Below are positions 40,179-47,331 of a DNA stretch of 64,000 nt, piece after piece. The notes below the pieces were generated by a model. It saw only the letters and a list, made by a program, of their open reading frames with translations, was not told where the DNA came from and made no database searches. The position numbers were made by a program, and so were the translations under genes. The DNA is from Sporocytophaga myxococcoides DSM 11118 (GTDB lineage: Bacteria; Bacteroidota; Bacteroidia; Cytophagales; Cytophagaceae). The DNA lies in contig NZ_KE384560.1 in the NCBI RefSeq assembly GCF_000426725.1, forward strand, positions 580,960 to 644,959, read 5' to 3'. Every line of letters begins with the position of its first letter. Positions within the stretch are counted from its first letter, which is position 1.

Positions 40179-40284
40179 ATTTTGTAATAATATTTAATTT
40201 TTTATTTTAATAGTACAATTCTTTGAGCTGGATTTCCTTTTTTAATTCTTCAAAGTGAGTTAATTTCGCTATTGATTGGAAGAT

Positions 40285-40314
40285 TTTGTCCATTTTTGAT
40301 GGCCTTTAAATTTA
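40285..40314 (+). promoter_or_regulatory. possible promoter of the OmpA-family gene
   Basis: TTTG at 40285-40288, an 18-base spacer and TAAATTTA at 40307-40314, one mismatch from the -7 consensus. The rest of the 174-base gap is AT-rich with nothing else recognisable. Confidence 0.4.
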
Positions 40315-40352
40315 TATCTACCAATTAAAAATTTTTAACGATTAATCTTACT

Positions 40353-42773
40353 ATGAAAAGGAACATCTACAGTCTGATCTGTATTATTGTGTTTTTCGCA
40401 TCTTTTACAAAAGCGAATGCTCAAAGTCGTGCAGTGAAAAAACTAGAGCAAGAGGCAATTAGTTACTACCAGACGGAGCAATTCCAAAAAGCTTTGGTAT
40501 TGTACGAAAGATTGGACAGTTTAAAATCCGGAGATGCCGAAATTCCATTCCGAATAGGAGTTTGCATGTTTAATCTTCAGCATAGAAGGGAGTCGTTACC
40601 TTATTTCAAGAAAGCTCAAAGCCAAGGTTATTCATTTTTAGATTTAAATTATTATTTGGGAAGAATTTCTCATTTAAATCATCAGTTTGACGAAGCTATA
40701 AATTTTTACAAAACTTATCAGACAGCTTTAAGTGATACACTTACTGCGAAAACTAAGATTAAAGATAGACTTCCGGTAGAAGAATATATTGAAATGTGTC
40801 AAATCGGTAAGGAGCTTGTAAAAGACACTTTGTCTCTGATAGTTAAAAATATGGGACCAGGAATTAATAGTTCTTATCCGGATATAGTTCCATTGACATC
40901 AGCTGATGGTTCTACTCTTGTATTCACTTCGAGAAGAGCTAGCACTACAGGTGGGAAAATTGATCTTCAGGATAATCATTATTATGAAGATATTTATATA
41001 AGCAATAAAGATTCGTTAGGTAGGTGGAAGACCCCAAAAGATCTTGTATCACTAAATACAGAATTGCATGATGCCTGTATTGGAATATCACCAGACGGAC
41101 ATAAATTATTTCTTTACAGATCCCATATAGGTAAAGTCAGAAGTGGTAGTATAATGGTGAGTATTCTTGAAGGAAATCATTGGTCTGAGCCAATACTTTT
41201 AGACGAGAGTTTTAACAATATTACCTGGGAGCCAGGTGCAACTATTGCAATTGCTGCTGATGAAAAAACAATTTTCTTCAGCAGTAACCAACTTGGAGGG
41301 TTTGGCGGTAGCGACATTTATGGTGTAAGAGTAGATCCTACAGGTAAATGGGGACAACCGTATAATCTTGGAAGGAAAATTAACTCTGAGTATGATGAAA
41401 AACCAACATTTTTAAGCATTGATAATAAAACACTCTTTTTCTCATCAAATGGACATAAATCAATGGGTGGGTTTGATATTCTTACCTCTGTTTATGATGA
41501 TGTAAATAAAGAGTGGTCAACACCTGAAAATGCTGGCTACCCAATAAATACAGCGGACGATGAAGAAAATTTTATCTGGTCTGCAGACGGAACCAAAGGA
41601 TATTTCTCTTCATCGAGACCTGATAGTTATGGTGAATCTGATATTTATGTCATCAATAGACCTCATCCTACCTCTAATCTTACTTTGGTAAAAGGAACAG
41701 TGTTAGATAAAGAAACAGGGAAACCAGTTTCTGCAACTATATCTGTTGTTAATAATATTACTCAGGAGAAAATAGGATTTTATAATTCGAACTCACTTAC
41801 TGGACAATATACTCTTGCTCTTCCTCACGGAACTAACTATGGAATAGCGGTAGAGGCAAATGGATATATGTTCCATTCTGAAAATATTAATATTGATACT
41901 AAAAATCCGTTTTTTGAGGCTACCAAAAACGTAAGGTTGGAATCACTCAAAGCTGGAAATTCTATAGTACTAAACAACATGTTCTTTGACTTTAATAAAT
42001 CAGAGCTGAAAAAAGAGTCGAAGTCAGAATTAGAAAGATTAGTCACTTTCTTAAAAGAACACCCTGAGTTGAAAATAGAATTATCAGGACATACCGATAA
42101 TGTCGGAAAGGCAAAGTATAATAAAAAGCTGTCTGATAAAAGGGCAACTGCAGTGTTAAAGTATCTTGCTGCAAAAGGAATCGGTAAAAAAAGAATGGTT
42201 GCTAAAGGCTATGGTTCTAATATGCCTGTAAGCACCAATGAAAATGAAAGGGGACGTCAGTTGAATAGAAGAACTGAAATGAAGATTCTTGATAATAATA
42301 TGGTTGTTTTAAATCGATATCAAGATATCCAAATAAGTTATGCAGTTCAGAACCAGGCGCCAGAAAACAAGCCATCTGCAACAGAGGTGAAGCCTGCTGA
42401 AGTTCAATCTAAAAATTCTCCAGCAGTAGGTAGTGTTTTGAAACCCAAAGTTCATTTTACGTACAACTCCTACCAGGCGCTCACTGAATATTCTACCCAA
42501 AAAGTAATGGAAGTAGTGAAGCTGATGAAAGAATATCCTAAAATGAAAATTAAGATTCGTGCTTATGCTGATCCTATTGGGAGTGCTACCTACAATCAGC
42601 AACTATCTGAAAAAAGAGCTCAGACAATCCTCAATTTTATGGTTAAAGAGGGTATTGAAAAGGATAGGCTTACAATTGAAAGTTTAGGAGAGAAAAAGGG
42701 CGTCGTGCAAAGTAATGATAAAAAAGAAAACCTGGTAAACAGGAGGGTTGAGTTCATTGTAATCGGAGAGTAG
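40353..42773 (+). CDS. TPR-PD40-CRD-OmpA outer-membrane-associated protein (PorE-like architecture)
   Basis: An 806-residue exported protein. A signal peptide ends near KANAQS, without a lipobox cysteine. TPR-like helices cover about 27-150. A PD40 beta-propeller covers about 165-440 with repeats such as SADGSTLVFTSRR, SPDGHKLFLYRS, DNKTLFFSSNG and SADGTKGYFSSSR. A carboxypeptidase-regulatory-like beta domain spans about 445-535. Two OmpA peptidoglycan-binding domains follow: the first (about 541-648) is canonical with LSGHTDNVGKAKYN and GRQLNRRTEM, the second (about 700-806) with RAYADPIGSATYNQQLSEKR. The domain order matches PorE of the type IX secretion system apart from the second OmpA copy, but Bacteroidota have many paralogues with this layout. 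Confidence 0.9.
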   Translation: MKRNIYSLICIIVFFASFTKANAQSRAVKKLEQEAISYYQTEQFQKALVLYERLDSLKSGDAEIPFRIGVCMFNLQHRRESLPYFKKAQSQGYSFLDLNYYLGRISHLNHQFDEAINFYKTYQTALSDTLTAKTKIKDRLPVEEYIEMCQIGKELVKDTLSLIVKNMGPGINSSYPDIVPLTSADGSTLVFTSRRASTTGGKIDLQDNHYYEDIYISNKDSLGRWKTPKDLVSLNTELHDACIGISPDGHKLFLYRSHIGKVRSGSIMVSILEGNHWSEPILLDESFNNITWEPGATIAIAADEKTIFFSSNQLGGFGGSDIYGVRVDPTGKWGQPYNLGRKINSEYDEKPTFLSIDNKTLFFSSNGHKSMGGFDILTSVYDDVNKEWSTPENAGYPINTADDEENFIWSADGTKGYFSSSRPDSYGESDIYVINRPHPTSNLTLVKGTVLDKETGKPVSATISVVNNITQEKIGFYNSNSLTGQYTLALPHGTNYGIAVEANGYMFHSENINIDTKNPFFEATKNVRLESLKAGNSIVLNNMFFDFNKSELKKESKSELERLVTFLKEHPELKIELSGHTDNVGKAKYNKKLSDKRATAVLKYLAAKGIGKKRMVAKGYGSNMPVSTNENERGRQLNRRTEMKILDNNMVVLNRYQDIQISYAVQNQAPENKPSATEVKPAEVQSKNSPAVGSVLKPKVHFTYNSYQALTEYSTQKVMEVVKLMKEYPKMKIKIRAYADPIGSATYNQQLSEKRAQTILNFMVKEGIEKDRLTIESLGEKKGVVQSNDKKENLVNRRVEFIVIGE

Positions 42774-42785
42774 ATTTAGTTCTCT

Positions 42786-42829
42786 AAAAAAAGAGGCTGA
42801 TTTGAAATATCATCAGCCTCTTTTTTTTT
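42786..42829. terminator. bidirectional terminator after the OmpA-family gene
   Basis: A 16-base perfect stem (AAAAAAAGAGGCTGAT and its complement), a 10-base loop and flanking A and T tracts. It ends the OmpA gene on the plus strand and overlaps the stop codon of the small gene on the minus strand. Confidence 0.95.
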
Positions 42830-43013
42830 ACCAATTTTTATCTTTCGTAACGTACGAAGGATTAAAGCTAAAGCAAACACCTGCGTAATAATCTTCCCGC
42901 AGAGAATTAAACAGATGTACGAAGATTGTCTCACCTAATTCAAGGATTTCGCACAATTGTCCTTTATAATTAACAACGATATCAGACAATTCTCTCTTCT
43001 TATCTTTCTCCAT
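42828..43013 (-). CDS. small protein, tandem paralogue B
   Basis: A 61-residue soluble protein I cannot assign. Its second half (NYKGQLCEILELGE, LREDYYAGVCFSFNP) matches the neighbouring gene (NNKGELCEMIAFEGE, LREHLIYGICFAFNP), so the two are tandem duplicates. I start at the ATG at 43013, preceded by AAAAGGGTGACT, because it parallels the start of its partner; an ATG at 43043 would add 10 residues. A beta-rich fold with one conserved Cys per half is suggested by the pattern. No signal peptide or membrane segment. Confidence 0.65.
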   Translation of the reverse strand: MEKDKKRELSDIVVNYKGQLCEILELGETIFVHLFNSLREDYYAGVCFSFNPSYVTKDKNW

Positions 43014-43056
43014 AGTCACCCTTTTCTCTATAAACAATGCCATAGAAAAGAAGGTG

Positions 43057-43257
43057 TCATTTTTTCCTTTTCGTCTCAAACTTAGGATTAAAGGCAAAGC
43101 AAATTCCGTAAATCAGATGTTCACGAAGACAATTAAATTTTATTTCTACTGTTTCCCCTTCAAAGGCGATCATTTCACATAATTCTCCTTTATTATTTAT
43201 GCATAGTTTTGAGAACAATCTTTCAGACAAATAATCTCTATCATAATAGTGGTGCAT
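43057..43257 (-). CDS. small protein, tandem paralogue A
   Basis: A 66-residue protein of unknown function, paralogous to the next gene downstream. Conserved between the two are N(N/Y)KG(E/Q)LCE, a short glutamate-rich turn, (F)N(C/S)LRE and G(I/V)CF(A/S)FNP. I choose ATG 43257 because GGAGGAGGGC lies directly upstream, a near-perfect Shine-Dalgarno that is unusual for this phylum and for this window. An upstream in-frame start at 43296 lacks such a site. No known domain was recognised. Confidence 0.7.
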   Translation of the reverse strand: MHHYYDRDYLSERLFSKLCINNKGELCEMIAFEGETVEIKFNCLREHLIYGICFAFNPKFETKRKK

Positions 43258-43514
43258 AATGCCCTCCTCCGTTTCCTTTTTTAAAAAATAACTCAATATT
43301 CTACAAGAAAGTTATAAAGGCCTGTATAGTTGTCCTTTAGCTGATTGTGCTTAAGAGGATTATTTCCTTTTTATTTTTATCCGAAATAATTTCCTTGTAA
43401 GCCATTTTATTTTCTATTAGAGGGAAAATTTGGGGAAATAATAATTGATGGCAAATTGTTCTAAAAAAACTTTCGTGATTTTCTGAAGTTCTTTTTGGAA
43501 GGAGAAATGAAGGG

Positions 43515-43772
43515 ATGAGAATTATGAAAAATAATATAGTTATTGGATTACTGATTGCTCTTTCATTAGGCTTGGGAGGAGCAACTCAATCTTTTGCATT
43601 TTTAAAAGAAGATGTGAGTGAGGTTTACCCATTAAAAGGTCCCAAAAAAATGAAGAAGAAGAATCTTTTTAAAAGAAAGAAAAGATATAAAAATAACACT
43701 GTTGTAAAAATTAAAAGGAGTGGGAAAGGTCCTAATAAAGGCAGAAGAAACTACTCAAATAATTTTAGATAA
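43515..43772 (+). CDS. small secreted, highly basic protein
   Basis: An 85-residue protein with a signal peptide (NNIVIGLLIALSLGLGGATQ, cleavage probably after SFA) and a mature part of about 55 residues dominated by Lys, Arg and Asn (KKMKKKNLFKRKKRYKNN, then RSGKGPNKGRRN). There are no cysteines in the mature part. Two starts are possible: ATG 43515 (AGGAG 10 bases upstream) or ATG 43524 (AAGGG 9 bases upstream). The function is unknown; a cationic peptide binding DNA, polysaccharide or membranes is conceivable but not shown. Confidence 0.65.
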   Translation: MRIMKNNIVIGLLIALSLGLGGATQSFAFLKEDVSEVYPLKGPKKMKKKNLFKRKKRYKNNTVVKIKRSGKGPNKGRRNYSNNFR

Positions 43773-43803
43773 GAGCAAATGGGGTAATTCCCCATTTACT
43801 CTT
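43771..43803. terminator. hairpin between convergent genes
   Basis: A 14-position stem with one mismatch: AAGAG, mismatch, AAATGGGG, 5-base loop, CCCCATTT, mismatch, CTCTT. It sits exactly between the convergent basic-protein and DUF4468 genes. There is no T tract, so it is a candidate terminator or mRNA 3'-end stabiliser only. Confidence 0.5.
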
Positions 43804-43811
43804 AATGATTA

Positions 43812-44360
43812 TTACCAATCTTCTGATTTCTTTTCTACAGCTGCAGGAGCTCCTGCAAGTTCTTGTTTAAGGCTATTGACTGTTGCCTGAGCGGATTCTG
43901 CCGATTTAGTTTTTATAGTACTCCAACCTGCAGGAACTAAAGTATATTTTCCACACTGTGGTGTTTCATTTTCAAGTTTACCGCCATTCCCTTTCGGAGA
44001 TTCGTGTACAAAGTCTACCAGCTCATATTTATACTTACCGTCTTTCACAGATATAGAAAAGAGATAGTTGACTGTACCTGAATGGTTCATGCCTCTCATT
44101 GGACTAGGATATTGAACTCCAAAATGTCCTTTAGCAACAAATTTGCCTTCTGCCTTAGAATCAGTTACTTGCTTAAAGCCGTTTGCAAGTGCCCAATTTT
44201 TAGCCTTAAGATATAGATCATCTTTTTTTGCTCCATCTACCTGGACTACCTCTGTATAAGTTATTTTTTTAGTTTCAGCATCTATTGGAAGCTGATTCTG
44301 AGCTATCAAATTGCTGATCATCAGCAATGAAAGAACAAATGAGAATACGACTTTTTTCAT
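43812..44360 (-). CDS. DUF4468 domain exported protein
   Basis: A 182-residue protein. A signal peptide (KKVVFSFVLSLLMISNLIAQ) is followed by a DUF4468 domain, recognised by LPIDAETKKITYTEVVQVDG and KDDLYLKAKNWALANGFKQV. A C-terminal extension holds two short conserved-looking stretches and ends in an Ala/Glu/Lys tail. The domain is common in Bacteroidota surface or periplasmic proteins of unknown function. I start at ATG 44360, which begins the signal peptide and lies below a perfect -7 box at 44385-44392; an upstream ATG at 44387 would overlap that box. Confidence 0.85.
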   Translation of the reverse strand: MKKVVFSFVLSLLMISNLIAQNQLPIDAETKKITYTEVVQVDGAKKDDLYLKAKNWALANGFKQVTDSKAEGKFVAKGHFGVQYPSPMRGMNHSGTVNYLFSISVKDGKYKYELVDFVHESPKGNGGKLENETPQCGKYTLVPAGWSTIKTKSAESAQATVNSLKQELAGAPAAVEKKSEDW

Positions 44361-44384
44361 CTTAGAACCTGTTTGTGGATTTAA

Positions 44385-44392
44385 CAAAGATA
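44385..44392 (-). promoter_or_regulatory. -7 box for the DUF4468 gene
   Basis: Reads TATCTTTG on the minus strand, an exact consensus identical to the rpsL -7 box. The leader to ATG 44360 is about 20 bases. Confidence 0.6.
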
Positions 44393-44510
44393 AATTTTAA
44401 TAATTTAAATAAAAAGAGATAGATGGTTTGGTGAGCTAATAATTTAGTTCCTGTTGTTTTTGTTTTGTTTTTTATTGAAATAATTATATATTTTAAACAA
44501 AAACGAATTA

Positions 44511-44530
44511 AACTTGTAAATACTTGTAAA
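44511..44530. repeat. tandem 10-base direct repeat upstream of a small membrane protein
   Basis: AACTTGTAAA followed at once by TACTTGTAAA, nine of ten positions identical and one helical turn apart, ending 16 bases before the next ATG. The spacing suits a protein-binding site; chance is also possible. Confidence 0.35.
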
Positions 44531-44546
44531 CTAACCAAGGATAAAA

Positions 44547-44741
44547 ATGAAAGAAACTAAAATTACCTACTCATTTTTCCTCTCGCTAATTTCGTTTGTT
44601 GCTCTATTTGTCTTTATTGTTGGCCTTTCGATTTTACTTCGAGTGCTTTCTTTTGGAAGGTATAAATTCAATTATCCATTAAAGTATTTGAAAAAATATA
44701 TTGAAGCCCAGCAGAACGTTAATGTGTTTGAGGGTTTTTAA
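44547..44741 (+). CDS. possible small membrane protein
   Basis: 64 codons encoding one strong transmembrane helix (SFFLSLISFVALFVFIVGLS, about residues 9-34) followed by a basic, aromatic tail (GRYKFNYPLKYLKKYIEA). An A-rich, purine-leading start context (AAGGATAAAA) precedes the ATG. No family was recognised. It lies alone between a divergent DUF4468 gene and a downstream gene that has its own promoter box. Confidence 0.5.
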   Translation: MKETKITYSFFLSLISFVALFVFIVGLSILLRVLSFGRYKFNYPLKYLKKYIEAQQNVNVFEGF

Positions 44742-44772
44742 TTTATATGAGAAATCTATCGTTTCTTTCTTG

Positions 44773-44780
44773 TACTTTTG
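44773..44780 (+). promoter_or_regulatory. -7 box immediately before the next start codon
   Basis: TACTTTTG matches TAnnTTTG exactly and ends only 4 bases before ATG 44785. Transcription from it would begin at or next to the start codon, giving a leaderless message. Confidence 0.5.
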
Positions 44781-44784
44781 TCAA

Positions 44785-45033
44785 ATGACTTGGGAGGAAT
44801 ATTGTATTAGTAAAAAAATTGATTCAAAGGCATTTAAGGAAAATGATCCTTTAAAATGGCAAGAATTAAAAAATATCTTTGAGCAAGTTCATCCGAATAG
44901 CTTTACAGAACAAAAGAAGTTTTTAATTAATGATATTCGGAGGCGTTTTTTACTTCAGGAAGTGCCGGAAAAAAAAACTGAAGAAACTACTATTAAAAAG
45001 GTAGCACTGCCCTTTATGAAAAAGAAGGAATAG
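44785..45033 (+). CDS. conserved small protein next to cdaA
   Basis: An 82-residue hydrophilic protein: TWEEYCISKKIDSKAFKEND, EQVHPNSFTEQKKFLINDIR, RRFLLQEVPEKK. From memory, proteins of this type are found in many Cytophagales, but no function is known to me. I use ATG 44785 because it starts the conserved-looking WEEYCISKKID segment; the open frame further upstream overlaps the previous gene and a promoter box. It ends 3 bases before the convergent cdaA stop, with no terminator. Confidence 0.72.
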   Translation: MTWEEYCISKKIDSKAFKENDPLKWQELKNIFEQVHPNSFTEQKKFLINDIRRRFLLQEVPEKKTEETTIKKVALPFMKKKE

Positions 45034-45036
45034 TTA

Positions 45037-45879
45037 TTAATTTTCTATTTCCTCTTTTTCTCCTTCTTTTATTTTTTCTTCATCCTCAAATAGATAGTAG
45101 TGAAGCTTTTGTTTCAATTCTGATTTGGAAAGATTGGTATGTATTTTACCATTTATCGCCAAAGATATTTGACCGGTTTCTTCAGAAACAATTAAAACAA
45201 TACTATCTGTAACTTCTGTAAGACCAATTGCAGCTCTATGTCTAAGGCCTAAATGAGCGGGTAAATCAGTGTTCTCGCTTACCGGAAGAATACATCTGGC
45301 AGCCTTTATTCGATTATTGGCAATAATGACTGCTCCATCATGAAGAGGACTATTTTTTTGGAATATAGCTATTAATAACCTTTTGGAAATCAGGGCATCC
45401 ATTAGATCTCCAGATTCTGCATAAAATTTCAGTTCTGAACTTTTGGCGAATACGATTAAAGCACCAGTATTAGTTCCTCCGAGTATTTTAGCGCTTTCAA
45501 TTACCGGATTCAAGTTGAGACCATCGGAATTGGGTTGAGAACTCTTTTTCCACAGAAGTCCCTTCAAGAATGATTTATTAAATGCAGTGGTTTTGCCTAT
45601 AATGATTAAAAACTTTCTGATTTCTTGCTGAAATAAGATTAATGCTGCAATGACACCCACTCCAATAAACTGACCTAATATGGCAGTTAACAATTCCATT
45701 TTGGCAGCTTTTACTACAAGATAAATAAGATATATAGAGAGAAAACCAAGAAAGATTTTTACTGCTATACTTCCCTTTAATAATTTGTATAACTGATAAA
45801 GCAAAAAACTAACGAGCAGGATATCAAGTATATCAATCCAGCTTATTTCTAAAAATCCTATTTTATATAATAATGTCAA
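45037..45879 (-). CDS. cdaA: diadenylate cyclase CdaA
   Basis: A 280-residue membrane enzyme making cyclic di-AMP from two ATP. Three transmembrane helices lie within residues 12-92. The DisA_N (DAC) domain has the catalytic DGA in SPLHDGAVIIANNRI and the RHR motif in LGLRHRAAIGLTE, plus the preceding LPVSENTDLPAHLG. A highly charged C-terminus (EDEEKIKEGEKEE) follows. It starts 2 bases after folP ends, so both are in one operon, an arrangement seen across Bacteroidota. Confidence 0.96.
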   Translation of the reverse strand: MTLLYKIGFLEISWIDILDILLVSFLLYQLYKLLKGSIAVKIFLGFLSIYLIYLVVKAAKMELLTAILGQFIGVGVIAALILFQQEIRKFLIIIGKTTAFNKSFLKGLLWKKSSQPNSDGLNLNPVIESAKILGGTNTGALIVFAKSSELKFYAESGDLMDALISKRLLIAIFQKNSPLHDGAVIIANNRIKAARCILPVSENTDLPAHLGLRHRAAIGLTEVTDSIVLIVSEETGQISLAINGKIHTNLSKSELKQKLHYYLFEDEEKIKEGEKEEIEN

Positions 45880-45881
45880 TT

Positions 45882-46730
45882 CTATATTTTTTGTAATAGA
45901 GATATAATTTGTTGAGCCTCTCGGACATCATGAACTCTGATTATACTAATATTTTTTGAGAGGCCAATAGCATTAACAATAGTAGTGCCGTTTAAAGCTT
46001 CTTCCTGAGAAACATTTAAAGTTTTGTATATGAAGGATTTCCTGGAAACTCCTAAAAGGACAGGTAGATTTAAGGCACTGAAGATATCTAACTGTCTAAT
46101 CAAATGAAAGTTTTGTAAACTATTTTTAGAAAAGCCTATTCCCGGATCTATAATTATATCCCAGACACCCAATTCATTCAAACGATTTAATTTCTCCTGG
46201 AAATATTGCAGCATATCTCCAATCAAGTTGTCGTATTGGTTAAGTTTTGACATTGTTGCAGGAGAACCTTTCATGTGCATTAAAATATATGGGAGTTTTA
46301 GCTCTGCTATGGTTTCAAACATTTTCTCATCTAATTCGCCTCCAGAGATGTCATTGATTATTTCCGCTCCGTCAGCTGCTGCGATTCTCGCAACTTCTGA
46401 TCTGAATGTATCCACAGAAACAATGCTTTCAGGGAACTCCTTTTTTATGATTTTTAATGCCCTTGATACGCGGGCAGTTTCTTCTTCAACGGGTATATTT
46501 TCTGCTCCAGGCCTGGATGAGTAACCACCAATATCAATAATATCAGCTCCATTTTCCAGCATTGATGCGGCTCTTCTGACTATATCATCAGGCGTAAGGT
46601 ATTTTCCTCCGTCATAAAATGAATCAGGGGTTACATTTAAGATCCCCATTATCAGTGGACGGATAGATAAATCAATTAATTTCCCTCTGACCAGCAGTGT
46701 TTTTTTTGTCTCAAAAATTCTATGTTTCAA
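45882..46730 (-). CDS. folP: dihydropteroate synthase
   Basis: A 282-residue TIM-barrel enzyme joining p-aminobenzoate to dihydropterin pyrophosphate; the sulfonamide target. Signatures: IMGILNVTPDSFYDGGKY, DIGGYSSRPGAE, VDTFRSEVA, NDISGG, HMKGSP, IIDPGIGFSKN and VLLGVSRKSF. Translation apparently starts at TTG 46730, since the conserved ILNVTPDSF begins about 30 residues later and no ATG lies between the promoter and it. The first gene of folP-cdaA, divergent from the DUF1599 gene. Confidence 0.96.
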   Translation of the reverse strand: MKHRIFETKKTLLVRGKLIDLSIRPLIMGILNVTPDSFYDGGKYLTPDDIVRRAASMLENGADIIDIGGYSSRPGAENIPVEEETARVSRALKIIKKEFPESIVSVDTFRSEVARIAAADGAEIINDISGGELDEKMFETIAELKLPYILMHMKGSPATMSKLNQYDNLIGDMLQYFQEKLNRLNELGVWDIIIDPGIGFSKNSLQNFHLIRQLDIFSALNLPVLLGVSRKSFIYKTLNVSQEEALNGTTIVNAIGLSKNISIIRVHDVREAQQIISLLQKI

Positions 46731-46742
46731 ATTCTAGTATTG

Positions 46743-46750
46743 TAAATTTG
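46743..46750 (+). promoter_or_regulatory. -7 box for the DUF1599-aroK operon
   Basis: TAAATTTG, an exact consensus. The leader to TTG 46783 is about 28 bases. It faces the folP box 7 bases away. Confidence 0.6.
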
Positions 46751-46757
46751 ACCTAAA

Positions 46758-46765
46758 CAAAACTA
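46758..46765 (-). promoter_or_regulatory. -7 box for folP-cdaA
   Basis: Reads TAGTTTTG on the minus strand, an exact consensus, with TTTG 21 bases further upstream as a possible -33. The leader to TTG 46730 is about 23 bases. Confidence 0.6.
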
Positions 46766-46782
46766 CTAAATAGAAATTAAAA

Positions 46783-47331
46783 TTGGCAAACAGGACAGAA
46801 AATGAGTACAGACAGGTAATAAAGAAGTGTAAAGACTTGTTTATCAAAAAAACGCAGGATTATGGAACAGCATGGAGAATTTTGCGTTTGCCTTCAATAA
46901 CTGATCAAATATTTATCAAAGCTCAAAGAATTAGATCAATTCAGGATAAAGGAACTCAGAAAGTAGCTGAAGACATCAATTCGGAATTTATTGGAATTAT
47001 AAATTATTGCCTTATCGCAATGATGCAACTAGGACTTAAGGATACTGATCCAATGGAACTACCTGCAGAAAAAGTAGCTGAATTGTACGATAAATATTCT
47101 GAAGAAACCCTTGAGCTTCTTACTAATAAAAATCATGATTATGGGGAAGCATGGAGAGATATGCGAGTAAGTTCAATTACAGATATTATTCTTATGAAGT
47201 TGTTGAGGGTCAAGCAGATAGAGGATAATAGCGGTAGGACCCTGGTTTCAGAAGGGGTAAATGCCAATTATCAGGATATGCTTAATTATAGTGTGTTTTC
47301 TTTAATTAAATCCAACTTTATAGATGGGTAA
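46783..47331 (+). CDS. DUF1599 domain protein with internal duplication
   Basis: A 182-residue soluble protein built of two similar halves. Half one has KKTQDYGTAWRILRLPSITD and ends FIGIINYCLIAMMQL; half two has NKNHDYGEAWRDMRVSSITD and ends YQDMLNYSVFSLI. The shared DYGxAWR motif is the DUF1599 hallmark, a family that has been linked to nucleotide modification or dNTP metabolism (low certainty). It starts at TTG 46783, right after an A-rich stretch, with no ATG available upstream. It overlaps the next gene by 8 bases. Confidence 0.88.
   Translation: MANRTENEYRQVIKKCKDLFIKKTQDYGTAWRILRLPSITDQIFIKAQRIRSIQDKGTQKVAEDINSEFIGIINYCLIAMMQLGLKDTDPMELPAEKVAELYDKYSEETLELLTNKNHDYGEAWRDMRVSSITDIILMKLLRVKQIEDNSGRTLVSEGVNANYQDMLNYSVFSLIKSNFIDG

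Noticed and set aside
43450-43470. A TGGCA...TT-like sigma-54 site upstream of the basic secreted protein
   Set aside because: The -12 half does not fit TTGC and no enhancer-like site was seen.
43507-43518. Three-codon upstream cistron (ATG AAG GGA TGA) overlapping the start of the basic secreted protein
   Set aside because: The Shine-Dalgarno is only 2 bases from this ATG and fits the later ATG codons better; probably fortuitous.
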